DNA of 64,000 nt from the NCBI GenBank assembly GCA_035293765.1, contig DATGMF010000088.1, positions 80,664 to 144,663 of the forward strand, written 5' to 3'. This document shows positions 8,941 through 18,624 of the stretch, piece by piece (the first letter of the stretch is position 1; the number at the start of each line of letters is the position of its first letter). The notes under the pieces are model-generated. The model was not told where the DNA came from. It did not search any database and saw only the letters and a list, made by a program, of their open reading frames with translations. The stretch comes from DASRHT01 sp035293765 (GTDB lineage Bacteria > Chloroflexota > Ktedonobacteria > Ktedonobacterales > Ktedonobacteraceae). The translations under genes were made by a program, and so were the position numbers.

Positions 8941-10889
8941 TTGAATAGACTAACCACGCGCCGCGACAATGTCGTCGAGGATTATCACGGTATCAGCGTT
9001 GCTGACCCTTATCGCTGGCTGGAGGATGCAAGATCCGAAGAAACGCGCGCCTGGGCTCAGGCGCAAAATGCTCTAACGCGCCAGTATCTTGATGCAATGA
9101 AGCAAAAGCTTGTTTATCTCGCTAATGCATGGTATATTTTAAGTGCCACATAGACAAATATCACTATTATCGTAAAATTCTGCATTAAGCGAGGTAAAGC
9201 AATATGGGGAAAAACGTTCGCTTTAAGTATAGCTACAGCACAAGAGGGCATGACACGCTTTACGGGATTGATCCTCAGTTTTACCACGAACTTCCTAACC
9301 ATGATGTAGAATTCTACGATAGCGGGACTGGAAGGGCCGGAATCCCTCGTCCAGGCGTTGAACAAGTTATCACAGTTGTTGGTAGCGCATTACTCTCTTC
9401 TTCCGTTGTTGCTACAGCAATTAAAGCCTGGCTCGATTCTCGGAAACGGAAAATCACACTTTCCTTAGATGGAAGCAAAAAAACGCTGGTGTATGAAGGA
9501 CCTAATATCAAAGAGGATGCAGCTACGATTCAGAAGATGATCGATAAGCTTGCTAAAGAATCAGGGAACGACGCTATCCGAATCACCGTTGAGTGTTTAC
9601 CAGAAGGCCGAAGAGGGACGTGAGCATGGAGCAATGCTCCGCGTTCCTGTGATCTGGCGGATGCGCACTACGATTTTATCGATAACGATGGCACGACCTT
9701 CTATTTCCATACCACCCTGGACGCCCCACACGGTCGCATTATTGCTATCGATATTGTTCATCCTGAACCGGCAAACTGGCGCGTCCTTGTTCCCGAGCAA
9801 GAAGACGTGATTGCCCTGGTAGAGAGAGTAAACCATCAATTTGTGGTGCAATATATGCATGACGCCTCACACCGGCTCAGGCTTTACCATACCGATGGCA
9901 GTTTTGCGCGCGAGATTGAACTGCCCGCGCCGGGTTCGATCATAGAGATGTCAGGCGGGCCAGATGATACAGAACTATTCATCAATTTTACTTCGTATCT
10001 CTATCCGCCCAGCATTTATCGCTACGATTTTAGCAGTGGCACACTCTCACTGCTGCATGGCTCTGAGATCAAATTCAGCACCGATACTTACCAGACAACG
10101 CAGGTCTTCTACGCCTCCCAGGATGGCACCCGCGTTCCCATGTTCCTGACCCATCGCAAAGACCTGCCCCTTGATGGCAACAATCCCACCTTGCTCTATG
10201 GCTATGGCGGCTTCAATATCAGCCTGACCCCATCCTTTAGCATCCCGCCGCTGCTATGGATAGAAATGGGCGGTATCTACGCCGTTGCCAATCTGCGCGG
10301 CGGCAACGAATATGGCGAAGAGTGGCACCAGGCCGGCATGCTGGAGAAAAAGCAGAATGTTTTCGATGATTTCATCGCTGCCGCCGAATGGCTGATCGCC
10401 AACAAGTATACCAACAAGGCGCGGCTGGCAATTAATGGCAGGAGCAACGGCGGTCTGCTGGTAGCTGCCTGTATGGTCCAGAGGCCCGATCTCTATGGAG
10501 CGGTGGTCTGCGGCGTCCCCGTCATCGATATGTTACGCTACCATAGATTTACCGTCGGGCGCTACTGGATACCCGAGTACGGCGATGCCGAGCACAATCC
10601 TGAGCATTTCAAGTTCCTCCACGCCTACTCGCCTCTGCACAATGTTAAGGAAGGAGTCGAATATCCACCGACGCTGATCTTAACGGCGGACACCGATGAT
10701 CGGGTCGTGCCGGCCCACTCCATGAAATTCGCCGCCACCCTCCAGGCTGCCCAAAAAGGGTCAAATCCTATCCTGTTATGGGTCGAGATGAAAGCCGGAC
10801 ACGGCATGGGCAAACCCACATCGAAGATGATCGAGGAAGAAAGCGATGTGCTGGCATTTTTGTGTAAGACACTCGGGATGAGGGTGTGA
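8941..10889 (+). pseudogene. Prolyl oligopeptidase (S9A), disrupted by insertion/deletion
   Basis: The frame starts at a TTG with AGGTAG upstream and encodes the conserved S9A N-terminus (TRRDNVVEDYHGISVADPYRWLED, about 55 residues, broken near 9100). Homology resumes near 9640 in another frame (DAHYDFIDNDGTTFYFHTTLDAP) and runs to 10889. It includes the full catalytic domain: GYGGFN, NLRGGNEYGEEWH, the nucleophile in NGRSNGG, an Asp in TADTDDRVVP and the His in KAGHGMG. Roughly 200 residues of the beta-propeller are missing, and about 530 bp of foreign sequence with the EACC1-like gene lies in the gap. The C-terminal part has a possible GTG start at 9807 and could still be made as a 360-residue catalytic fragment. 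Confidence 0.88.
9204..9623 (+). CDS. EACC1-like conflict-system component inside broken peptidase gene
   Basis: A 139-residue protein with GAGGTAAAGC before its ATG. The pattern matches what is described for EACC1 (effector-associated constant component 1): a variable N-terminal part, a short Gly/Ala-rich hydrophobic helix (ITVVGSALLSSSVVATAIKAWL), a basic turn (DSRKRK), then alternating beta segments (ITLSLDG, KTLVYEG) and a terminal helix. In known systems EACC1 proteins sit beside NTPase-regulated effectors such as caspases and hydrolases. Here no such partner is adjacent and the host gene is wrecked, so this may be a stray cassette. Its codon use is more AT-rich than its flanks. Family assignment is from memory and tentative. 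Confidence 0.6.
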   Translation: MGKNVRFKYSYSTRGHDTLYGIDPQFYHELPNHDVEFYDSGTGRAGIPRPGVEQVITVVGSALLSSSVVATAIKAWLDSRKRKITLSLDGSKKTLVYEGPNIKEDAATIQKMIDKLAKESGNDAIRITVECLPEGRRGT

Positions 10890-10989
10890 GATAGTCATTA
10901 CTCATCAGTTATTACAGCAGCGATAGCTACTTTAGTGCAAGTGATACAAAAAAGATTAGAGAAAGATCACAAAAAGATCAGGAGATATT

Positions 10990-11030
10990 ATGACAATACT
11001 CAACAAAAGAAGGTATGCTTAAAAAGCATA
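10990..11030 (+). promoter_or_regulatory. Possible leader peptide with overlapping hairpin
   Basis: A 10-codon frame (MTILNKRRYA) starts at 10990 behind AGGAGATATT and ends inside a 7-bp hairpin (TATGCTT-AAA-AAGCATA). A second hairpin (GGGATC-N8-GATCCC) lies about 45 nt further on, before the secreted-protein gene at 11136. This resembles a translated leader but could be chance. Confidence 0.2.
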
Positions 11031-11135
11031 TTACGCAGTGATAGGTAATAGGTTAGGAGGCAATTTATTCACGGGATCATTGGCAAGATCCCATCGCCTT
11101 TATGCCAAGTAGTTTCCACAGAAAGGCTATTCAAT

Positions 11136-11690
11136 ATGTCAACAAATTTACTCAGAAGACGTTCTCTGGCTATCCTTGTAATGGCACTGCTGCCAATCAT
11201 GTTTTTGAGCGTAGGAACCCCGGCAGCTCATGCTCAGCATTTGAACAACCAGCAGCAGATGCTCCCTGCCAACTCTCTGGCTGGCTCTATCACTTTTTTG
11301 GTTGCTCCTCAGGTTTCGATCACTTGCGGAGGTGCCATCGGCAGTGCGACCGACGGGAATGGTGTCCCTATTAACTGGACTTTCAACACAAAAACACCGG
11401 GTCGGACGTGCGTCACAGTCACATATAACGTGCCTGGTGGAACAACCCTCTGCGACTTTCTCTTCTATGTTCCTAATAGGGATGCAACAGGGGACATCTT
11501 CTTTCATTTTAGTAACGGTAGTATCGTTAAGTTGAATGAAAACCCTATCAGTGGCTTCACCGATTTAGGGGATCAGAATGATGTCTCTCAGGTTACCTTT
11601 ACTGATGTCAATGATCAGACCACAAATTCGGTACAGTTAGGCTGGGGAAAGACAGCTAGTTTTGGTCTCAAGGCTGTTTGTCTTGCATGA
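11136..11690 (+). CDS. Secreted protein, unknown family
   Basis: The 184-residue product has a classical signal peptide: basic LLRRRS, a hydrophobic core, and cleavage most likely after AHA (about residue 33). The mature part is polar and Thr/Asn/Gly-rich with five cysteines, probably a beta-rich extracellular protein. Phrases such as TCGGAIGSATDGNGVPINWTFNTK and GRTCVTVTYNVPGG suggest an immunoglobulin-like or lectin-like sandwich, but I recognise no family. The gene is monocistronic, with a clear terminator about 90 bp downstream. The ATG is used because the signal peptide begins there, although its ribosome site is weak. Confidence 0.75.
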   Translation: MSTNLLRRRSLAILVMALLPIMFLSVGTPAAHAQHLNNQQQMLPANSLAGSITFLVAPQVSITCGGAIGSATDGNGVPINWTFNTKTPGRTCVTVTYNVPGGTTLCDFLFYVPNRDATGDIFFHFSNGSIVKLNENPISGFTDLGDQNDVSQVTFTDVNDQTTNSVQLGWGKTASFGLKAVCLA

Positions 11691-11778
11691 TACGCTGGTT
11701 TTTCCTGCCTGGTAAACACGATCAGAGAACAACCAGACGAAAAGCCTCGCTAATCACGTTTTAAAATATGCCTCCCTG

Positions 11779-11807
11779 GAGTCCTTCTTTCGAAGGGCTC
11801 TATTTTT
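11779..11807 (+). terminator. Rho-independent terminator of the secreted-protein gene
   Basis: GAGTCCTTC-TTTC-GAAGGGCTC forms a 9-bp stem with one G-U pair, followed by TATTTTT. The rest of the 11691-12160 gap shows nothing that I can identify beyond the ribosome site of the next gene. Confidence 0.85.
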
Positions 11808-12160
11808 GGAGTTCCTTTACTCACCTCATGAGAATTATTAAACGTTTTTTGCTATCGTTCAGCCTCTCAAGCCATCGCTGAAGCTCTACTTATGAGAGAC
11901 CTCTCGTGCTTCTCGGTCAAGCAGACAGTTTCTACGAGCAACCGCCCCAAATTTATTAAAGTTGAATCGCTGCGTCTACTCTTCAGTGAGCATTTTATCA
12001 TCTGCTGATGTAAAATATAATGACCGGTTATATTCATCATTTTTAACGATCATTTGCAGATATTTCATGATAAACCCCTATGTAGCTAAGTATAGATTGT
12101 ATCCTTCACCGGTTCTGCCTAAGGTGCCACAATGGCAGAACAAAGGAAAAGGAGCACTTC

Positions 12161-14704
12161 ATGGAGAGCAAGCAAGACAAGACGTCCTGGAGCCAGTGGC
12201 TCAAGCGCCAACGGGCACTGCATGGTCTGACGCAGCAAGAGCTGGCGCAGAAAATCGGGACCACGCCGTTGACGGTTAGTCGCTGGGAGCGCGGCATAGC
12301 CACGCCCCGTTCCTACTCGATCAGGCAACTCCTGGCGCTTTTCGATTCCAATAAAGAGGAGTTTGCCAGGGAAGCTAGATCTGATGATAGCATAGATGCA
12401 ACTCCTGCCGCATTTATATACGACCCCTCGATCCCTCCTCTACCGGCATTAACAACGGGGCTCGTCGGGCGCGCGGAGATGCTGAATAAAGTTAAGTCGT
12501 GGTTGTGCTCCCACAGAGATGCCTTCGCTTTGCAGGGGATGTATGGCGTCGGCAAGACAGCCCTGGCGATTACGCTGGCCCATGACCGCACCATACAACG
12601 CAACTACTACGATGGCATTCTCTGGATAGGCGTTGGCCCCAGACCTAATCTCGTAGGGCTGCTTAGCCGCTGGGGAACGTTGCTAGGAATGCCATCGCAC
12701 GAAACCGCCAGCCTTACCACTATCCATAGCTGGCAACAGGCCATTCATGATGCGATTGGCCTGCGCCACATGCTGCTTATCATCGATGATGTCTGGAAGG
12801 CGGAAGATGCATTGGCTTTCAAAATTGGCGGGCCAAATTGTAGTCATCTCATTACCACGCGCTTCCGCGAAATCGCCTTCCACTTTGGAGGCGCTAATAG
12901 CATTACACTCACAGAACTGAACGAGGAAGACAGCATCCAATTACTCCATGCCCTGGCGCCAGGGGTCATTACCAGCGAAATGGAGGCAGCCAGAGAACTT
13001 GTCCGGTTAGTAGGAGGTCTGCCGCTCGCCCTGACTATTATGGGAAAACACTTGCAGATACAGGCGAGTATTTATCAGCGGCGGCGCGTTCGTAGGGCGA
13101 TTGACCGCCTGCACAATGTTGAAGAACGCTTGCAACTTACCATGCTTCAATCCCCCCTGGAGCGTTCTCCAAGTCTTGATACGGAGGCCCATCTCTCATT
13201 ACAGGCAGCTATTGAAGTGAGCGAGAAGCAGATGGATCGTCAGGCAAGTCACGCATTACAGGCTCTCTCTGTCTTTCCTGCCAAACCAAACACATTTTCT
13301 GAAGAGGCAGCCCTCGCTGTCTGTAATGTCGCAGGAGAGGTTCTAGACACACTACTGGATAGCGGACTGATCGAAAACGGAGGGCAGGGACGCTACACCA
13401 TCCACCAAACCATTTCCCATTACGCTCTGCTCCGCCACACTGATCGGCAAGCGGAGGAACGTATGGTCATTTTCTTTGTCAATTTTGTGCAAACACACAG
13501 GGAAAACTACGAAGCCCTTGAACGGGAGACAGAGAATATCCTGGCAGATTTTCAGCTCGCTTGCAATCAGCAACTGTGGACAGAACTGATTAAAGGAATA
13601 AATGCATTCGTGCCTTTCCTACAAAGCAGAGGAGCCTACTCGATTGCGGAAACCTACCTCACACAAGCCCAACAGGCAGCTATAGCATTAGAGGATAATA
13701 CTAACCTGGCTGTGACATATCTTCATCTGGGACGCATCGCCGACCTGAGCGGCGATTACGAGAAAGCAGAGCAGTTTTATCAAGAAGGGTTGAATCTGGC
13801 ACGCACTGTAGGCCAACGCGAGACGATGAGCCTGCTTCTGGCCTATTGGGGCGAGATGCTATTGAATCAGGGAAGATATCCACAGGCTGAGCAGTGCTTA
13901 CAAGAAGGACTTCTCCTGGCGCAAGCATTAAATGAGCCATTGCGAATAAGTATTCTGTTCAAAAATCTGGGAGAAGTCGCCGACAGTCAGGGACAGTACC
14001 AACAAGGAAATATATACTATCAGTCCGGGCTTCATTACGCTCGCCAGGTAAAAAACTGGGAGATCATGAGCGCACTGCTGCAAAATCTCGGTTCTATTGA
14101 GACGAGGTACGGACACTATGAACAGGCAGAGATCTATCTTCAAGAGGGGTTACTCTATGCTCGAAAAATTGGACACCAGCAAAGAAGCAGTGCGCTCTTA
14201 ATGAATATAGGCATGGTGGCATTTAAACGCAAGCATTATAGCGCAGCAGAAAAGCTCTACCAACAAAGCCTGGATATCGCTCGCAAAATGAACAATCCAT
14301 TCAGAATGGGTTGCGTACTGCAAAATCTGGGCATGCTGGAACGCACCCACCATCATGAGCAGGCTGCAGCACGCTACCTCCAAGAAAGTTTAGAGATCGC
14401 TTGCAAAATGAAATACAACTGGTTAATTAGCGAAACCCTCTGTGAGTGGGGCGAATTATATCTTGATCAGAAAAAAATAGATGAAGCATGCCAAGCCTTC
14501 GAACAGGCTCTGGCGAAAGCTCACGCAATGGAAGCAAAAGAACTGATGGCAATGAGCAAATTTGGCCTTGCACGCATAGCCTACCTTCAAGGAAACCTCA
14601 CTCTTGCATATCAATATGGAACAGAAAGTTTGCAGCTTTTTCAAAACATGGAGCATGAAGAGGCAAATCGCGTTGCACAATGGTTACAACAAGCCTTTTC
14701 TTAG
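12161..14704 (+). CDS. XRE-NB-ARC-TPR (STAND) regulator
   Basis: This 847-residue protein combines an N-terminal HTH of the XRE type (about 10-65, LTQQELAQKIGTTPLTVSRWERG), an NB-ARC NTPase and at least seven tetratricopeptide repeats (about 500-840). The NTPase has Walker A GMYGVGKTAL (about 126-135), Walker B LLIIDDVW (about 205-212), an RNBS-B-like LITTRF and GLPLAL. Such STAND switches bind ATP, oligomerise on sensing a ligand through the TPRs, and act as regulators or immune sensors. A DNA-binding output and no toxic effector suggests a transcription factor. The start has AAAGGAG upstream. No co-oriented partner lies within 450 bp downstream. Confidence 0.9.
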   Translation: MESKQDKTSWSQWLKRQRALHGLTQQELAQKIGTTPLTVSRWERGIATPRSYSIRQLLALFDSNKEEFAREARSDDSIDATPAAFIYDPSIPPLPALTTGLVGRAEMLNKVKSWLCSHRDAFALQGMYGVGKTALAITLAHDRTIQRNYYDGILWIGVGPRPNLVGLLSRWGTLLGMPSHETASLTTIHSWQQAIHDAIGLRHMLLIIDDVWKAEDALAFKIGGPNCSHLITTRFREIAFHFGGANSITLTELNEEDSIQLLHALAPGVITSEMEAARELVRLVGGLPLALTIMGKHLQIQASIYQRRRVRRAIDRLHNVEERLQLTMLQSPLERSPSLDTEAHLSLQAAIEVSEKQMDRQASHALQALSVFPAKPNTFSEEAALAVCNVAGEVLDTLLDSGLIENGGQGRYTIHQTISHYALLRHTDRQAEERMVIFFVNFVQTHRENYEALERETENILADFQLACNQQLWTELIKGINAFVPFLQSRGAYSIAETYLTQAQQAAIALEDNTNLAVTYLHLGRIADLSGDYEKAEQFYQEGLNLARTVGQRETMSLLLAYWGEMLLNQGRYPQAEQCLQEGLLLAQALNEPLRISILFKNLGEVADSQGQYQQGNIYYQSGLHYARQVKNWEIMSALLQNLGSIETRYGHYEQAEIYLQEGLLYARKIGHQQRSSALLMNIGMVAFKRKHYSAAEKLYQQSLDIARKMNNPFRMGCVLQNLGMLERTHHHEQAAARYLQESLEIACKMKYNWLISETLCEWGELYLDQKKIDEACQAFEQALAKAHAMEAKELMAMSKFGLARIAYLQGNLTLAYQYGTESLQLFQNMEHEEANRVAQWLQQAFS

Positions 14705-15150
14705 CCTACCCTCTCATCTACCTCTAACTAAGCTTATGTCTACTATCTGTCTGCTATTGCCGATTAAATCATATACTATTTTGGGAGTATTTTTTCCCTG
14801 ATTATCCTGTTTCATCTTGACATACCTCTTTTTATCAGGTACAGTATTGATGAGGCGTAAAGCACAGCATCACCCTTCGCGGAAGTTTTGAGGCCAAATC
14901 AACCTCTAGCTCGCTATGCAACGCTTCGAAATCTGTCACAGATCAACTATCCCTAAAGTTTGTTCCAAAAGCAGGACAATGTCCTATCAGCCAATAGGTG
15001 CCAACTCTTCGTTTGCTCAGTGAGGACCTCGATCATTTGAGCGTCATTCATATCAATTCTATAAATAGTTGATCCAGACAGGAACAAGGTAACACTCATC
15101 TATTCTGTTCATCAGTTTGCTACTCGTGTAGCAAAGATAGGAGAAAACCC
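14705..15150. other. Intergenic region without recognisable gene
   Basis: This 446-bp stretch between the STAND gene and the lipase-like gene is AT-rich near its start. I see no open frame with a ribosome site, no tRNA and no copy of the dispersed repeats. It presumably holds the promoter of the gene at 15151. Confidence 0.4.
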
Positions 15151-16278
15151 TTGTTGCGACGACTATGTGCATGTTTTGCCTCTCTTGGCCTGGTCGCAAT
15201 CTTGCTAGCCTTCTCTTCTCCAGGCATAGCCTTTGCCGCTAGCAGCGGCTCCGGTCCTACGGCGACACAGGCGGCTACCAAGCCAGCTACCAGCAAACCT
15301 TTGCCCCCCGCGCTCGATCCTAAAACATACCAGCACCCTAATTACACTGCGGCTCAGCTCCATCAGATTCTGTTGCAGAAGCTAGCGCGTCTGGGTCGTA
15401 GCGCCCCCCCGCGTAGCACTGCTGCCAGCACCATTAACGCCTCCTATGTCTCATCAACCGCCTACCCTGTCCTGTTCATTCACGGCATTAGCAACACCAG
15501 TTCCACCGACTGCGGAGAGTGGAATTCCGCGAAAAGCTTCCTGAAAAGCAAGGGCTGGAGTGGCACGTTGACCTCGCTGCAATTTTATTCGCATGATACC
15601 AACTGTAATGCGAATCTGGCAAGCGAGGCGTCGAACTGCACCGGCTACCACGACAGTGGCAGTAGCGATGGGACGAATAACGAGGATATCCGGCACGTAT
15701 CTTGCGAGTTGGCCTGGTATATCTGGGATCACTTCACGCAGTTCGGGCAGAACGTCCAGGTAGTAGCTCACAGCATGGGCGGCCTCGTCACGCGCTGGGC
15801 GCTCTACGCAACGCCTTTTGAACCTGCATTGCCTCCGTTCCTGCTGGTGCAGGATATTGTCACGATGGGAACTCCTCATGACGGCGCGCCGCCTGCTTAC
15901 GCCTTCTTCTATTGCAGCAGTTGCACCCAGGGCGGCCAGATCGAGACACTGATGCCTTTTATGCAGGAGTTGATCAATAAGGGACAGAACCCGCAGGCCA
16001 ATGACGGAACCGACTGGACGATGCTTGGTAGCCAGTGCGACATCGCTAATGTGTTGAACAGCAACGATACAGCCTGGATGACCGGCGGCCATAAGGTTAT
16101 CTTTAAATCTCCCTGTTACGATCATGGCGGTTATATGGGCGACACTGCAACGAGTTCCGACGCCTCCATGCTCTTCTGCGACTTCTGTGGAACTCCACCG
16201 GTCACTTACTCTACCGACAATTCCTCGCCTCACTCCCTGGGAAATATGTTCCTGGCTTTGGAGCTTTCGACCTGGTAA
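15151..16278 (+). CDS. Secreted lipase/esterase-like alpha/beta-hydrolase
   Basis: The start is one of two adjacent TTG codons behind AGGAGAAAACCC. A signal peptide (LRRLCACFASLGLVAILLAF..., cleaved after AFA near residue 30) is followed by an Ala/Thr/Pro linker and a hydrolase domain opening with YPVLFIHGISNT. The nucleophile elbow is VVAHSMGGLVTRW, and MGTPHDG follows as in triacylglycerol lipases. Candidate acid and histidine residues lie further on (PHSLGN near the C-terminus). The mature enzyme has many cysteines (CSSCTQGG, CDFCG), which suggests disulfides and extracellular action. Length is 375 residues. Substrate is unknown; lipids or esters are likely from the family. Confidence 0.85.
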   Translation: MLRRLCACFASLGLVAILLAFSSPGIAFAASSGSGPTATQAATKPATSKPLPPALDPKTYQHPNYTAAQLHQILLQKLARLGRSAPPRSTAASTINASYVSSTAYPVLFIHGISNTSSTDCGEWNSAKSFLKSKGWSGTLTSLQFYSHDTNCNANLASEASNCTGYHDSGSSDGTNNEDIRHVSCELAWYIWDHFTQFGQNVQVVAHSMGGLVTRWALYATPFEPALPPFLLVQDIVTMGTPHDGAPPAYAFFYCSSCTQGGQIETLMPFMQELINKGQNPQANDGTDWTMLGSQCDIANVLNSNDTAWMTGGHKVIFKSPCYDHGGYMGDTATSSDASMLFCDFCGTPPVTYSTDNSSPHSLGNMFLALELSTW

Positions 16279-16327
16279 TTACTGGCGTATAGTCCACTTA
16301 CGCATAAAAAGAGTTGGTAAAAGGCAA

Positions 16328-16375
16328 AGGGTCATCCAACAATCATTATGTTGGATGACCCTCCTTTATGTCATC
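16328..16375 (+). terminator. Strong terminator after the lipase-like gene
   Basis: A perfect stem of 14 bp (AGGGTCATCCAACA / TGTTGGATGACCCT) with a 7-nt loop is followed after a few bases by a T-rich run. Confidence 0.85.
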
Positions 16376-16511
16376 TTTTTTGTGAAAGAATCGTGAGTTA
16401 TATAGTTGCTCTTGTGCAATAACCGTAATATCCAGACAAGAACGTATGGTTGGGGTGTATGTTTGGGAACCTGTCAGTAAACACAGCTTCAGCAAAGAAG
16501 GAGCAAGAACG

Positions 16512-17153
16512 ATGCAAACGGCTTATACTGAGAAGATTGTAGGGATTCCAACAAATACGGCTCTATTGGAAGGCTCTCTTGTCGTACCCGAACATGCTCA
16601 GGGGCTGGTCGTCTTCGCTCATGGCAGCGGGAGTAGCCGCTTTAGCCCCAGAAACAACTTCGTGGCGGCTATCTTGCAACAAGCAGATATCGCTACCCTG
16701 CTCGTAGACCTGCTCACGCGCAAGGAAGATGAGAACTACGAAACGCGCTTTGATATTGATCTTTTGACTGAGCGCCTGCTTCTCGTTACCAGGTGGCTGC
16801 AAAACCAGCCATTGACCCGCAAGTTCGCTTTTGGCTATTTTGGAGCAAGCACCGGGGCCGCTGCCGCCCTCAGAGCTGCTGCCGATGATGCGACTATTCG
16901 CGCAGTAGTTTCGCGGGGTGGTCGTCCCGACATGGCCGTAGAAGCTCTTGCGCGGGTACAATCTCCCACCCTTTTAATCGTCGGGGGCAACGATAGCCTT
17001 GTTTTAAAGCTCAATCGTCAGGCCCTTGCTGCTCTGAGAGGAACAAAGCGGTTAGCGATCATTCCAGGCGCAACTCACCTGTTCGAGGAACGCGGCGCGC
17101 TTGAAGAGGTCGCCCGTTTAGCAACACAATGGTTCAAACGCTATCTATCCTAA
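16512..17153 (+). CDS. Dienelactone-hydrolase-like alpha/beta-hydrolase
   Basis: A 213-residue cytoplasmic hydrolase. I start at 16512 because AAGGAGCAAGAACG precedes that ATG and homology begins there; an in-frame codon 66 nt upstream lacks support. Motifs are VVFAHGSGSSRFSPRN (oxyanion region), FGASTGAAAAL (nucleophile serine), VGGNDSLV (acid) and PGATHLFEE (histidine). This group is known both alone and fused to phosphoribosyltransferases; here it stands alone. Its 3' end overlaps the convergent sulfurtransferase gene by 9 bp, so the two share a terminator region. Confidence 0.85.
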   Translation: MQTAYTEKIVGIPTNTALLEGSLVVPEHAQGLVVFAHGSGSSRFSPRNNFVAAILQQADIATLLVDLLTRKEDENYETRFDIDLLTERLLLVTRWLQNQPLTRKFAFGYFGASTGAAAALRAAADDATIRAVVSRGGRPDMAVEALARVQSPTLLIVGGNDSLVLKLNRQALAALRGTKRLAIIPGATHLFEERGALEEVARLATQWFKRYLS

Positions 17154-18536
17154 ACCGGCAGCAGAAGGCAGTTCCAGCTTTAGCCAGTCTTCCATGCCAC
17201 CGCGTACCGAGAGGACTTCGCGTCCGGTGGCCGCAACCATGCTGGCCGCTATCTCCGCACGATGGCCGCTGCGGCAAATCGTTGCGATAGTCTGATCGTC
17301 CGGTAGTTCACGCATACGTAGCGGCAGATCGCCAAGCTGGACGTGAAGCGCGCCGGGGATATGTCCCTCGCGCCACTCATCGGGTCGGCGTACATCCAGT
17401 ATGGTCAATTTCTCGTGCTGCGACCAGCACTTATGCAGTGCCTCGATATCCATTGTGCCAAAGCTGGTAGTGGGTAGCGCAGCCGCTTTCCAGGCCGCAA
17501 TGCCTCCATCAAGATAGCCATCAACCTGTTCGAAGCCGATACGCATCAACTGCACCACCGCTTCGCGCCGTCCTGCTTCGTCCTCGATCAAGATCAGTAG
17601 CGGCACATTGAAAGGCAACAGCCAGCCAACATACGTCGCAAACGAACTATCCAGCTCAATATTGAGCGCACCGGGGATATGTTCGCGCGCAAAAGCATCC
17701 CGATTGCGGCCATCAATCAACGGCAATCCATTAGAGATACGCTGCAGCACATCCAATGGCGCTAAGGGAGGCGGCGTGGGCATGGCACCCAGGATACGCG
17801 GACCTTTGCGATTGATAAAGCCCATGTGGGCATAATAGCGCGGGTAAGAAGAATAGCCCGCGATTTGCCGCTGCACAAACGCTTCCTCGTTTGGCGCGAG
17901 AGCCGCGGGATTGACCAGGCGCTCTTGCGCGATGGTGGTGGTACGGCCAGAATTAGCGGAGGTTGACATACAGAATGAGCCTGCGCCATGCGTTGGATAA
18001 ACGCGCACCTGTCCAGGCAACGTGTCAAGCAGGCGTCGCAACGTCTGGTACTGCTGTCGTGTCAGCGTGAGCATCATCCCTTCGCCCAGCAGATCAGTAC
18101 GACCCGCATTCGCAGCTAGCAGGCTTCCTCCACTAAAAAGAGCCGTTGGAGCCTCTTCTCCGGTTTCATTGAGCAGATAGCTAACGTGCGCTGGTGTATG
18201 TCCTGGCGTGGCAAGCGTTTTGAAGGAGAGACGCCCCACAGTAAAATGGTCGCCTTCAGCTACAGGCAGAAACTCATACTCCAGCGGATCGGCTGCGCTC
18301 GCTACGATAGTTGCGCCTGTTTTCGCCGCCAACTCGCGCGAGCCGGTAATGTAATCGTTGTGAACATGCGTCTCCAGCACATGCGTAATACGCATGCCTG
18401 CACGGCTTGCCGCTTCCAGGTATACAGCAACATCGCGGCGCGGATCAACAATCGCGGCTGTCCCGCTCTCGTCATCGCCGACAAAGTAGGATTGATGCCC
18501 CAAGCCTTCAACCACAAATTGCTCAATTCTTGCCAT
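17145..18536 (-). CDS. CstB-like persulfide dioxygenase-rhodanese fusion
   Basis: The 463-residue protein has a metallo-beta-lactamase-fold persulfide dioxygenase domain (about 1-240; DPRRD, ETHVHNDYITG with metal ligands His57, His59 and Asp61, and GHTPAHVSY) followed by two rhodanese domains. The first rhodanese lacks the active cysteine. The second has the active loop CRSGHRAE. This order, including the inactive middle domain, is that of staphylococcal CstB, which oxidises persulfides to thiosulfate and protects against sulfide stress. The start is supported by AAGGACTGGAG. It is divergent from a GntR-type regulator, 267 bp away, that may control it. Confidence 0.9.
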   Translation of the reverse strand: MARIEQFVVEGLGHQSYFVGDDESGTAAIVDPRRDVAVYLEAASRAGMRITHVLETHVHNDYITGSRELAAKTGATIVASAADPLEYEFLPVAEGDHFTVGRLSFKTLATPGHTPAHVSYLLNETGEEAPTALFSGGSLLAANAGRTDLLGEGMMLTLTRQQYQTLRRLLDTLPGQVRVYPTHGAGSFCMSTSANSGRTTTIAQERLVNPAALAPNEEAFVQRQIAGYSSYPRYYAHMGFINRKGPRILGAMPTPPPLAPLDVLQRISNGLPLIDGRNRDAFAREHIPGALNIELDSSFATYVGWLLPFNVPLLILIEDEAGRREAVVQLMRIGFEQVDGYLDGGIAAWKAAALPTTSFGTMDIEALHKCWSQHEKLTILDVRRPDEWREGHIPGALHVQLGDLPLRMRELPDDQTIATICRSGHRAEIAASMVAATGREVLSVRGGMEDWLKLELPSAAGLG

Positions 18537-18566
18537 CTCCAGTCCTTTCGCGTCCTATCATTCTTT

Positions 18567-18624
18567 GTAGGGGCCTTCCTTTCCGAACGACTGAGCTGTA
18601 GCTCCCCGATTCATCGTGGGAGCG
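18567..18624. repeat. Dispersed repeat families A/B
   Basis: GTAGGGGCC (18567) leads into GCTGTAGCTCCCCGATTCAT plus CGTGGGAGCG (18595-18624), the clearest family B unit. Near-identical sequences recur at 6015, 29360 and, inverted, 63227. It lies in the divergent spacer before the GntR gene. Confidence 0.7.

Noticed and set aside
15454..16233. 259-codon minus-strand frame opposite the lipase-like gene
   Set aside because: The plus strand has the signal peptide and hydrolase motifs; the antisense frame has none.
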